Positions 1-6,524 are shown, counted from the first letter of the stretch. The stretch: DNA of 8,856 nucleotides from a bacterium (GCA_018652925.1 JABIBH010000242.1:1-8856), one strand, 5' to 3'. A program made the numbers and translations. The notes: generated by a model not told the origin, from the sequence alone.

Positions 1-359
1 CATTCCCACAACCCATGCTTAGTACAATACGCAACAGCAGTTAGCTTCATGTTTTTAGTAGGAACGATATTAAAAGTCACTTCAGCATGACCCTTCATAT
101 CCTGTCCACCAAGAGAGCCACTGACAAAGTTTGCTTCGCCAAGTAGAGTCTCTTTGTTATAAAGCTGAACTGATTTGATGTAGTGATCTAGGTCATCTGG
201 GTGAGTATACTCATTACCAACTTTTACAGTAACTGCAAAAGCTTCACCAGCTGTTGCAGAATCTGCACAGGTGATAAATGGTGAGTGACGGTCGATGTAA
301 TCTTTTTTCGCTTCGCGTTCTACTGTGTCGATATCAACATATCGATTAATTTTAGGCAT
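1..359 (-). CDS. Superoxide reductase, one-iron (neelaredoxin) type, 3' end cut by the window edge
   Basis: This enzyme reduces superoxide to hydrogen peroxide at a mononuclear non-haem Fe(His)4Cys centre in the cytoplasm, taking electrons from rubredoxin or a similar donor; it is typical of anaerobes. I translated 119 residues from the ATG at 359. All five expected iron ligands are visible: His25 (DRHSP), His53 and His59 (in THPDDLDHYI), and Cys112 and His115 (in YCTKHGLWE). The N-terminus has no cysteine pair, so the desulforedoxin domain of two-iron desulfoferrodoxins is absent. The family usually ends a few residues after the CxxHGLWE motif, so only a short tail should be missing. The start is supported by a strong AAGGAGGG ribosome site (364-371). 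It lies 13 bases after the stop of the upstream sulfatase-like gene, so the two are very probably co-transcribed. At the loop that carries Glu-Lys before the first His in the Pyrococcus enzyme, this protein has Asp23-Arg24. Confidence 0.93.
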   Translation of the reverse strand, partial: MPKINRYVDIDTVEREAKKDYIDRHSPFITCADSATAGEAFAVTVKVGNEYTHPDDLDHYIKSVQLYNKETLLGEANFVSGSLGGQDMKGHAEVTFNIVPTKNMKLTAVAYCTKHGLWE

Positions 360-372
360 TTCGCCCTCCTTG

Positions 373-1266
373 TTATTTAAGCTTTCCTTCAACAAAAAAT
401 ACTTCAAAAACTTTCTCGTGGAAAATTGGTCCATGACCAAAATATCCATCTTCGCCAAACAGTTCTCCGTGGTCTGACATAATCATGAAGTGAGTGTTAT
501 CGGGACACCTATCCATAAATTTGCCGACGACTTTATCAAGATACTCTACACAGGTAATCTGCTTATCGTAAAATGATTTGAACTGTTCGGGGCTGAAAAA
601 TTCATCCTGCTTCTTATCTTCCATGAAATCCGATGGATCTTTAAGGAAGTCGTCCAGATGCTTAAAAACACCATGAACACCAGAGATGTGTGGCAGGTCT
701 TCTGCTGTTTCCCCAGGCAGAATATATGGGTAATGAGTTTCCCCTGTATTTATAAAAAAGAACGATGGTTTATCGTCACGGAAATTTAGTTTATCAAAAA
801 TCATCTGCAGATTATTGTGCTTTGGTGCCAGCTCATATTTGTCAAAATTTGCCGACATGTTGGTCAGTGGATTCAATACAGGCAGGCTGACCCAACCCTC
901 AGTCCAGTATCCTTGTTCTTTAAGAAAGTGAGGCAGAGAAAGTTGTGGAACAAACTTACCAAACTCAACTGCAGGAAGATTTATTCTATCGCCCCATGAA
1001 GCAAATTCTTCACGATACACATTGCTAGCAAAGACACCTTTTGGGCTATTGTGAGGTACCATTCCCATTAGGAATGTATAGTGACTTGGGCTAGTCCAAC
1101 TTGCATAGCTATACCGTTTTTCAGCAACACCAATACGATCAAGATTCGGGGTGTTAGCTGCTTTGTAGGCATCGTATCTACAACTATCGAACACAATGAA
1201 CACTATGTTATTCATCTTGTCATTACTGCCAAACAGATTTTTAGCCTTGTCAATCAAGCCTGCCAT
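373..1266 (-). CDS. Short sulfatase-like (alkaline phosphatase superfamily) metalloenzyme with Thr at the nucleophile position
   Basis: This 297-residue protein has the ordered motifs of the sulfatase/alkaline phosphatase superfamily. Near the N-terminus is a hydrophobic strand followed by FDSCRYD, with Asp27 the likely metal ligand. ASWTSPSH (residues 55-62) sits where sulfatases have CxPSR. GETHYPY lies at 175-181. Near the C-terminus are SDHGE (Asp265, His266) and GHG (His278), the likely remaining ligands. The position equivalent to the formylglycine Cys/Ser is Thr58, so it is unlikely to be a maturase-activated sulfatase. Thr nucleophiles occur in phosphoethanolamine transferases of this superfamily, so phosphate-ester hydrolysis or transfer is more plausible. 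It is much shorter than typical sulfatases (400-550 residues) and ends soon after the last metal motif. I see no signal peptide or membrane segment, so it is probably cytoplasmic. An AAAGG site (1273-1277) six bases before the ATG supports the start. The substrate is unknown. Confidence 0.85.
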   Translation of the reverse strand: MAGLIDKAKNLFGSNDKMNNIVFIVFDSCRYDAYKAANTPNLDRIGVAEKRYSYASWTSPSHYTFLMGMVPHNSPKGVFASNVYREEFASWGDRINLPAVEFGKFVPQLSLPHFLKEQGYWTEGWVSLPVLNPLTNMSANFDKYELAPKHNNLQMIFDKLNFRDDKPSFFFINTGETHYPYILPGETAEDLPHISGVHGVFKHLDDFLKDPSDFMEDKKQDEFFSPEQFKSFYDKQITCVEYLDKVVGKFMDRCPDNTHFMIMSDHGELFGEDGYFGHGPIFHEKVFEVFFVEGKLK

Positions 1267-1301
1267 TAAGTGCCTTTCTAGTTATATCAATTGCGATTAA
1301 C

Positions 1302-1330
1302 ATTATCGGCAAATAATTACATTAACGCAA
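1302..1330 (-). promoter_or_regulatory. Candidate sigma70-type promoter for the sulfatase-like/superoxide reductase operon
   Basis: Read on the minus strand, TTGCGT (1325-1330) and GATAAT (1302-1307) are separated by 17 bases. Transcription would start near 1295 and leave a leader of about 28 bases that includes the AAAGG ribosome site. It matches the consensus at 4 of 6 and 5 of 6 positions; there is no experimental support. Confidence 0.35.
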
Positions 1331-1465
1331 GCTTTTGTAAGAATCACTTCAGTAACATATTTTCTGGTTTCGCTGGTTTATGTCACATTTTCCTAAACCG
1401 AAAAAGAGAGGCAGGCTCGAACAGCTACCAGCTCGGTAGGCTTTGTGAATGTAATCTTGTGGTGT

Positions 1466-3532
1466 TTACTTGATAAGCATTAATTTCTGTGCAAACAGTT
1501 CTTGGCCTGCTTGGAAAACAGCAAGATATTGCCCTGCTGGCATAAGTTTGCCAGAACTATCTTTCCCATCCCAGGTAGTTGAATAATTACCAGCAGAATG
1601 CATGGTAATCGGCATTGATCTTAAAATTTGACCATTGATGTCTACTATTTTAACTGCAAGGTTGCATTCTTTTATAACAGAGTACCTGATAATTGTCATC
1701 GGGTTGAATGGGTTTGGATACGCAGGGGAGACAACAAGGTTGCCAGCTGGTGATGTTGATGGAACACTGGAGACATCAATATATTCCATAGCTCCAATAT
1801 CAGGCAAGTTCCCTTGAGGAAGAGGGGTTCCAAAAAGGTCAATAGTAAATTCAGTCGGGAATGCCATATCGATACATGGTGAGCCATAAACAAGAGATAT
1901 GTCAGTTAAACTGACACAAGGATTTGATGTTAATTCAACCGTGTTGACTGGGGTTACACCACCACAGATAAATTCTCCAGGACCAAAAGCACAATTTGTT
2001 GTGGATTCAATGGCATTATCCGGAACATTTATCTGATAATCAGACCCAGCAGTTCCCCAAAACAGGCAATTATCAATGACACACATCATTTCTGGATCAT
2101 TAAAAGTTCCACCTTCCTCATGAGCATAGATTGCATCACCCCTAACATCATCACCATAGACTCCATTATTGAGAAAAGTACAATTGGTGAATGTTGCACG
2201 AGGGTACAGGCGCGTGCAAAAAGCCCCACCCCATCCAAATGATGACAGAATATTGCCATCGGGGTCAACACCGGCCTCATTACCTATAAATGAGCAATAG
2301 TTATATTCAGCAGTTTCGCCAAGGCAATCAGCAAAAGCTCCACCTTTGAATGAACCGCCACCAGTAAAATATGTTCTGTTATTGCGGAAAATACATCTGT
2401 TTATTACGGCGTTTGAAAAGCGTCCAATGTATGCTCCACCTCCTTGCATATTGTAGTTATTCTCAAACACAGAATCGTTTATGGAAATATCAATCATATG
2501 CCCAATGATACCTTTTACAATCAATCCGCCACCATCACCAGCACCAGTGTTTTCAGATGGGTAACCTACATTTCCCGATACAATACAGTCATTCATAATA
2601 AATGTTCTACTTGAGTCATGACTTGGGTTAGTAGCACGCATAAAGATACCAGCGCCAGCCTTCCAGCCAGTGTCGCTTTCCCATCCACTGATGCTATTAA
2701 GTATCTGGGAAGAAGAAATTGTCATATTGCCATCACCAACGGATATTCCGCCGCCAGGGCCAAAAGCGTAGTTACTGTCCAAATAACACTCAGAAAGAGA
2801 TAGGCTTGAAATATTATAGATGGAATCTATTACAATCGCCCCGCCAAGTCCCAAGTCATCATATGCTTTATGGCTATGGTTACCAATAAAGTTGCTACCT
2901 GAAATAATTACATTCCATCCATCAGCTATAGCTATGGCACCACCGTCCCCTCTACAGTAATTATGGATGAATTCACTGTTGGAAATTCTGATTACCGAGT
3001 ATCCGGTATTAGGTTGAGCGCGTACTACTCCACCACCAATTTCAATATCAGCACCTTGTGAGGAGGAGTTAAGGTTAAAAAATCTACAGCTACTTATGAG
3101 GAAGTAATCAAGTGAGTCATCTTCCGGGGCCAAATCAAACAATGGCCTGTTGCTTTCAATATCCTCGGCAGTAAAAGTAATTCCTCGAATTTCAGAGCTT
3201 TGCTGATTTGGGTTAAGCAAAAATCGAGAATAGGCCCTGAGAACTACTGAGGTATTAGAATTGTCGTTACTCATGTCGCGGTTTGCTATCAGTGCAGGTA
3301 GCGTGTTGGAATTATGATAAGGATGAATACCATAATCTATCAATATTGTATCTGACATTGTGGCCATTACAGCAGCAGTTGATATCTGTTGATAGCAATT
3401 ATCAGGGTCCCAGTTCTGAGCAATACTAAACCCTTCTGTTTTTTGACCGCCAGAAGAGACATGGTATCTGCCTGCAAGGACAGGGGAAGCCAATAGAATA
3501 ATTAATATCAATACAAGGTTTTGATGTTTCAT
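1466..3532 (-). CDS. Secreted right-handed parallel beta-helix protein with C-terminal FlgD-like/type A sorting domain
   Basis: This 688-residue protein is exported and probably surface-attached or released. The N-terminus is a clear signal peptide (MKHQ, hydrophobic core 5-14) with likely cleavage after Ala20 (VLA-G). Residues from about 140 to 500 form imperfect repeats in which a short strand with C/S-x-F/I-x-x-N is followed by a Gly-rich GGGA/GGAI turn, the pattern of parallel beta-helix (polymorphic outer-membrane-like) proteins. SPCID (551-555) and DIGAMEY (578-584) form the usual linker after such a helix. The last ~90 residues carry YPNPFNP (605-611), an Ig-like sandwich with WDGKDSSG and a final strand ending in KLMLIK. 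This is the FlgD-like domain that in FCB bacteria is associated with type IX-like sorting. No catalytic motif is visible, so adhesion, structure or polysaccharide binding are all possible. There is no Shine-Dalgarno before the ATG, but a near-consensus promoter abuts it. Confidence 0.9.
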   Translation of the reverse strand: MKHQNLVLILIILLASPVLAGRYHVSSGGQKTEGFSIAQNWDPDNCYQQISTAAVMATMSDTILIDYGIHPYHNSNTLPALIANRDMSNDNSNTSVVLRAYSRFLLNPNQQSSEIRGITFTAEDIESNRPLFDLAPEDDSLDYFLISSCRFFNLNSSSQGADIEIGGGVVRAQPNTGYSVIRISNSEFIHNYCRGDGGAIAIADGWNVIISGSNFIGNHSHKAYDDLGLGGAIVIDSIYNISSLSLSECYLDSNYAFGPGGGISVGDGNMTISSSQILNSISGWESDTGWKAGAGIFMRATNPSHDSSRTFIMNDCIVSGNVGYPSENTGAGDGGGLIVKGIIGHMIDISINDSVFENNYNMQGGGAYIGRFSNAVINRCIFRNNRTYFTGGGSFKGGAFADCLGETAEYNYCSFIGNEAGVDPDGNILSSFGWGGAFCTRLYPRATFTNCTFLNNGVYGDDVRGDAIYAHEEGGTFNDPEMMCVIDNCLFWGTAGSDYQINVPDNAIESTTNCAFGPGEFICGGVTPVNTVELTSNPCVSLTDISLVYGSPCIDMAFPTEFTIDLFGTPLPQGNLPDIGAMEYIDVSSVPSTSPAGNLVVSPAYPNPFNPMTIIRYSVIKECNLAVKIVDINGQILRSMPITMHSAGNYSTTWDGKDSSGKLMPAGQYLAVFQAGQELFAQKLMLIK

Positions 3533-3539
3533 GGCAGTA

Positions 3540-3568
3540 AGTATAAACCATCAAAAATATGTCGTCAA
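3540..3568 (-). promoter_or_regulatory. Near-consensus promoter directly abutting the beta-helix gene start (leaderless arrangement)
   Basis: On the minus strand, TTGACG (3563-3568) and TATACT (3540-3545) are separated by exactly 17 bases. The end of the -10 element is only seven bases from the ATG at 3532, so transcription would begin at about 3532-3534, on or just before the start codon. The bases before the ATG contain no ribosome site, which fits a leaderless mRNA. It lies in the 45-base gap after the thioredoxin gene. Confidence 0.6.
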
Positions 3569-3577
3569 GTAAATAAC

Positions 3578-3901
3578 CTAAAGTGCTTTTTCAATCTCGT
3601 CTGTTAATTCCTGCTGACTTTTAACGCCAACCATGGTGGAAACCGCTTCGCCACCTTTAAAAATCATCAAAGTTGGAATACTACGTATACCGAATTGTCC
3701 AGCAAGGTCACCGTTATCGTCAACATTCATTTTAGCAATTTTTGCACGCCCTGCAAATTCAGTAACAAGAGCATCGATTGTTGGGATCAACATTTTGCAC
3801 GGACCGCACCATGGGGCCCAGAAATCGACCAATACAGGGATATCGCTTTTTAAGACTTCTGACTCGAAATTGTCGCCAGTTAGTTGAATTGCATCGCTCA
3901 T
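3578..3901 (-). CDS. trxA: Thioredoxin
   Basis: This is a cytoplasmic disulfide reductase of 107 residues, the normal length of a single-domain thioredoxin. The active site WCGPC is at residues 31-35 (Cys32 and Cys35), preceded by DFWAP with the buried Asp26. The cis-proline motif is SIPTL with Pro76, and the C-terminal G-V/helix pattern (VGVKSQQEL) is standard. It would be reduced by thioredoxin reductase, which is not in this window, and would serve ribonucleotide reductase, peroxiredoxins and similar clients. An AGGAG site (3911-3915) nine bases before the ATG supports the start. The stop codon is TAG. The beta-helix gene follows after 45 bases on the same strand but has its own promoter; I see no terminator between them, so read-through is possible. 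The neighbour upstream is divergent. Confidence 0.97.
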   Translation of the reverse strand: MSDAIQLTGDNFESEVLKSDIPVLVDFWAPWCGPCKMLIPTIDALVTEFAGRAKIAKMNVDDNGDLAGQFGIRSIPTLMIFKGGEAVSTMVGVKSQQELTDEIEKAL

Positions 3902-3951
3902 TCTGTGAAACTCCTGTTCAAGTGAACCGTAATATGAGATTGTGTATGAGT

Positions 3952-3980
3952 AATCTAGCTACAGTTTGTGATAATCGCAA
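3952..3980 (-). promoter_or_regulatory. Candidate thioredoxin promoter
   Basis: On the minus strand, TTGCGA (3975-3980) and TAGATT (3952-3957) are spaced by 17 bases, each with 4 of 6 consensus matches. The predicted start near 3945 gives a leader of about 44 bases. It overlaps the candidate promoter of the divergent gene, so the two could compete. The assignment is tentative. Confidence 0.28.
3967..3975 (+). promoter_or_regulatory. Candidate extended -10 promoter for the membrane-anchored protein gene
   Basis: TGTGATAAT fits the extended -10 form TGn-TATAAT with one mismatch. The -35 position (3947-3952, TGAGTA) is poor, as is common with extended -10 promoters. A start near 3982 would leave a leader of about 17 bases holding the ribosome site. 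Confidence 0.33.
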
Positions 3981-3998
3981 CAAAACGGAGGGGTGTCA

Positions 3999-4814
3999 AT
4001 GTCTGCTAAAAGAAATTGGTTTATAGGATGTGGTGTTGGGTGTGCAACTGTAATTCTTGTGCTGGTTATTGGTGGTGCAATTATTGGTAATATGTTCAAG
4101 GACAAGTTCTCGGGATATGAAGATGTAGAGGACATGCAGTGTCAACTTACTGACCGATATGGTGAAGTTGAAGATTACTGCCCACCTGCAGATGGTGTAA
4201 TCACAAGCGATAGAATTAATATCTTTCTGGCAATTCAGGATTCACTTTCAGTGCCAGGTGCGATACTGGCTGAACAGTGGCAAACTCTTGAAGATGCGGA
4301 TTCTTCTGATGACAAATCATTTGGCGATGTAGTTGATCTGGCAAAGTCTGCAATTGGATTTGCAGCTACTATCGGTGATTACATGGCTGCTCGAAACTCG
4401 GCACAACTTTCTCTGGATATGTCACCGGGTGAATACATTTATATTTATGTAATCACGTATAAGTCGTGGTTGAATCTTGAGTCCGCCGGAGGTCTGGAGG
4501 AAATGGACTTTGAAAGTGATGTGGTTCATTATAGCAGTGTCACAAGTGATGATCTGATACTCCAACTTGAATGTCAGTTGGGGCAGCTATCTGAAAGTGA
4601 TTTACTATATGTAGAGCTGGCAAAGGAAATTGAATCGATGAAAAAAGACTCCAGCCACACTCCATGGCAGGGCGGGTTGCCATCTGAAATGTTAACTGTG
4701 CTTGAACCATACCGATATGACCTGGAGAGCTCTTATAAGCAATCTGCTGCGATGCTTGGCATAGGACTTAGAACTGAAATTGACGATGACAAGTTCAAAT
4801 TTGAAGTAAAATAA
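3999..4814 (+). CDS. Uncharacterised membrane-anchored protein with one N-terminal transmembrane segment
   Basis: I do not recognise a named family. The protein has 271 residues. A short basic N-terminus (SAKR) leads into one hydrophobic segment (about 7-30) that is rich in Gly and holds Cys11 and Cys15 (GCGVGC). The remaining ~240 residues are acidic and soluble and, by the positive-inside rule, probably lie outside the cytoplasmic membrane. Visible landmarks are YCPPADG (60-66) followed by a helix with ITSDRINIFLAIQDSL (68-83), and a Tyr-rich stretch GEYIYIYVITYKSW. There is no lipobox, catalytic motif or repeat. I chose the ATG at 3999 because GGAGGG (3987-3992) sits six bases before it; the in-frame GTG at 3993 overlaps that site and cannot use it. 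It is a monocistronic gene, divergent from thioredoxin and closed by the terminator at 4820-4851. An envelope role is only an inference. Confidence 0.85.
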   Translation: MSAKRNWFIGCGVGCATVILVLVIGGAIIGNMFKDKFSGYEDVEDMQCQLTDRYGEVEDYCPPADGVITSDRINIFLAIQDSLSVPGAILAEQWQTLEDADSSDDKSFGDVVDLAKSAIGFAATIGDYMAARNSAQLSLDMSPGEYIYIYVITYKSWLNLESAGGLEEMDFESDVVHYSSVTSDDLILQLECQLGQLSESDLLYVELAKEIESMKKDSSHTPWQGGLPSEMLTVLEPYRYDLESSYKQSAAMLGIGLRTEIDDDKFKFEVK

Positions 4815-4819
4815 TAAAA

Positions 4820-4851
4820 AAAGCCGCTCCGATTTCTCTCGGAGCGGCTTT
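4820..4851. terminator. Strong bidirectional intrinsic terminator between convergent genes
   Basis: A perfect 13-bp stem (4820-4832 with 4839-4851), containing GCCGCTCC, closes a 6-base loop (4833-4838). A-run 4816-4822 on the left becomes a seven-base U-run for minus-strand transcripts. TTT plus CATTT on the right gives a weaker U-tract for plus-strand transcripts. It starts six bases after the stop of the membrane-protein gene and 17 bases beyond the stop of the Cys-rich gene, so it serves both. Confidence 0.95.
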
Positions 4852-4867
4852 CATTTGCTCAGTAAAA

Positions 4868-5167
4868 TTATTTACCGGAGCAACCTTTTTTAGCAGCTGA
4901 TCCACATTTGCTTGCGCAATCAGATTTTTTAGCTTCGCTTGGACAAGCTGGCGCAGCTTCTGCCTTGGCTTTACCCTGTGTGCGGAACTCTTTGATCTCT
5001 CGAGAAGAGAACAAATTGCTGCAAGTACCACCGTCATCACAGCCTCTTGTAAGTGTTTCAGTCTTACATGCGTCTTCGCAACCCTTTTTAGGCTCTTCAG
5101 CAAAAACAACTCCTGAAGCAAGTAGAACGACAGCCATTACAGCCAGTAGAATAGTCAATTTTTTCAT
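4868..5167 (-). CDS. Small exported cysteine-rich protein, unknown function
   Basis: This 99-residue protein has a textbook signal peptide: MKK, a hydrophobic core 4-22, and likely cleavage after Ala23 (VFA-EE). The ~76-residue mature part is Lys/Ala/Ser-rich and holds eight cysteines (30, 34, 43, 49, 75, 84, 88, 96). They fall in two clusters: Cx3C plus CDDGGTC, and C-x8-C-x3-C-x7-C. The even count in an exported protein suggests disulfides, while the CxxxC spacings could also bind metal. No named family is recognisable. The middle (about 53-70) is predicted helical and charged (FSSREIKEFRTQGKAKAEA). The ATG at 5167 is preferred because AAAGGA (5175-5180) lies seven bases upstream and the signal peptide then begins with MKK; an in-frame TTG at 5191 has no ribosome site. 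It lies 91 bases after peptidase T on the same strand, with its own likely promoter, and ends at the shared terminator. Confidence 0.82.
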   Translation of the reverse strand: MKKLTILLAVMAVVLLASGVVFAEEPKKGCEDACKTETLTRGCDDGGTCSNLFSSREIKEFRTQGKAKAEAAPACPSEAKKSDCASKCGSAAKKGCSGK

Positions 5168-5182
5168 TTTTGTTTCCTTTCG

Positions 5183-5198
5183 TGCCAGCAATGCCAGC
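5183..5198. repeat. Short tandem direct repeat in the leader of the Cys-rich gene
   Basis: TGCCAGC occurs at 5183-5189 and again at 5192-5198, a 9-base period, just upstream of the ribosome site. It may be chance or a half-site pair for a regulator. Confidence 0.3.
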
Positions 5199-5222
5199 GT
5201 TATTATTATTCCCTAGTAAGGC

Positions 5223-5251
5223 AGTATATTATAGAACTGTCCTACTTGCAA
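5223..5251 (-). promoter_or_regulatory. Candidate promoter of the Cys-rich gene with an embedded palindrome
   Basis: On the minus strand, TTGCAA (5246-5251) and TATACT (5223-5228) are spaced by exactly 17 bases, giving a leader of about 49 bases before the ATG at 5167. The -10 is identical to that of the beta-helix gene. The -35 sits inside a perfect 10-base palindrome, ACTTGCAAGT (5244-5253), which could be a repressor site. TATAAT also occurs at 5227-5232 but without a good -35. Confidence 0.45.
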
Positions 5252-5258
5252 GTTCCCT

Positions 5259-6524
5259 TTAATTTCCTTCTTTTTCCGCCCAAACAGTAAGTAACTGCAA
5301 AATTGTCTGAGTAGCAAGCTCCATATCCTTCTCACAAACCCACTCGGTCAGAGAGTGGAAGCTCATTTCACCAGTGAAAATGTTTGGAGTAGGCAGGCCT
5401 TGTGCAGACAAGTTTGAACCATCGGTGCCTCCACGAATTGATCCCAATGCAGGCTCAATCCCGGTACGTTTGATAGCTTCCATCGCATAATCAATCGCAC
5501 GAGGCTCTTTAGCCAGGTCGTACTTCATATTCCGATAGTACTGCTTGATCTCAACTTCAACGCTACTGCCAGGCCACTTGGAACAAGCTGCATTGGCAAT
5601 TTCCTTGACCAGTTCAGCTTTTGGGCCAAGCTCATCCACATCAAAATCACGTAACAGTACTGCAACTTCTGTTGACGATGTGTTACCGGTGATGCTGATA
5701 GGGTGCAAGTAGCCCTGCATATCGCAAGTGGTCTCTGGAGCCAGATCTCGTGGTAGCATAGACAAAAATTCACCAGCAACTTTAATCGATGGGACCATAA
5801 TATCCTTGGCATAACCCGGGTGGATGTCACGACCGATAAATTTTACAATCGCACTGTCAGCACAGTAAGTCTCATTCTCGATGCTTCCGCGCTCGCCACC
5901 GTCCATTGTATAAGCAACAGTTGCCCCAAAGCCTTTAACATCAAAGTACTTTACACCAGCTCCAACTTCTTCATCAGGAGTGAATGCAATTTTGAATGGG
6001 CCGTGTTTGAAGTCAGGATTTTCAACTATGCGGGTCATTGCTTCCAGTATTTCAGCAACTCCAGCCTTATCGTCTGCTCCCAGAAGGGTTGTTCCATCAG
6101 CAGTGATAATTGTCTCGCCAACACATTCGGCCAGATATGGGTTCTCGCTGGCTTTGATTACAACACCGTCGTTTGGCAGAGCGATATCGCCGCCTTGATA
6201 ATTCTCATGGAAAGTTGGTACAACATTTTCACCTGAAACTTCAGGATATGTATCCATATGAGCCATAAAAGCAATCACAGGTACATTTTCAAAAGCTGGG
6301 TCATTAGCTGGAATAGATGCTGTTACATAGCCGTATTTGTCTACAGAGGCGTTATCTATGCCAAGTTCCTGCAGGTCAGAAACCAGAATGCGAGCCAGGT
6401 CAAGCTGGCAAGCTGAGGAAGGGTAGGACTCCGAACTTTCATCGGCCTGAGTCATGACTTTGGCATATTGTACAAATCGATCAGTCAGTGAAGGGAATTT
6501 TGAATCATTACTTCGTTGTAGCAT
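5259..6524 (-). CDS. pepT: Peptidase T (tripeptide aminopeptidase, M20 family)
   Basis: This cytoplasmic di-zinc aminopeptidase removes the N-terminal residue of tripeptides, finishing the breakdown of imported peptides. At 421 residues it is close to the usual ~410. All M20 signature residues are present: His89 and Asp91 in MAHMDTYPE; Asp151, the bridging ligand, in LLGADDKAG; Glu185 (catalytic base) and Glu186 (ligand) in TPDEEVGAG; Asp208 in TMDGGERG; and His390 in TGEMSFHS. RGGTDGSNLS (365-374) and the dimerisation-domain segment with GYLHPISI are also characteristic of PepT rather than PepV or other M20 enzymes. No signal peptide is present. AGGAG, eight to nine bases before the ATG, supports the start. 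It is divergent from the oligopeptide transporter across 166 bases, which fits coordinated peptide use. No terminator follows it before the Cys-rich gene, so some read-through is possible. Confidence 0.97.
   Translation of the reverse strand: MLQRSNDSKFPSLTDRFVQYAKVMTQADESSESYPSSACQLDLARILVSDLQELGIDNASVDKYGYVTASIPANDPAFENVPVIAFMAHMDTYPEVSGENVVPTFHENYQGGDIALPNDGVVIKASENPYLAECVGETIITADGTTLLGADDKAGVAEILEAMTRIVENPDFKHGPFKIAFTPDEEVGAGVKYFDVKGFGATVAYTMDGGERGSIENETYCADSAIVKFIGRDIHPGYAKDIMVPSIKVAGEFLSMLPRDLAPETTCDMQGYLHPISITGNTSSTEVAVLLRDFDVDELGPKAELVKEIANAACSKWPGSSVEVEIKQYYRNMKYDLAKEPRAIDYAMEAIKRTGIEPALGSIRGGTDGSNLSAQGLPTPNIFTGEMSFHSLTEWVCEKDMELATQTILQLLTVWAEKEGN

Noticed and set aside
1375..1399. 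Inverted repeat GGTTTA/TAAACC
   Set aside because: Six A/T-rich pairs around a 13-base loop with no U-tract on either strand; likely chance.
1423..1442. Hairpin after the beta-helix gene (CTACC/GGTAG with a bulge) as its terminator
   Set aside because: The stem is only seven pairs with one bulged base, and the nearest U-run on the minus strand is about 16 bases away, so it is not a canonical intrinsic terminator.
1291..1473. Plus-strand 60-residue open frame in the gap before the beta-helix gene
   Set aside because: No ribosome site, no recognisable composition or motif, and it overlaps the end of the beta-helix gene antisense.
3993..3998. GTG start two codons upstream for the membrane-anchored protein
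   Set aside because: The GTG overlaps the GGAGGGG ribosome site, which is correctly spaced only for the ATG at 3999.
5168..5191. Upstream TTG start for the Cys-rich protein
   Set aside because: No ribosome site precedes it, and it would put a charged MLARKETK extension before a normal signal peptide.
5820..6236. Plus-strand 138-residue open frame inside peptidase T
   Set aside because: It lies wholly antisense to a clear, motif-complete peptidase gene and has no ribosome site or family features.
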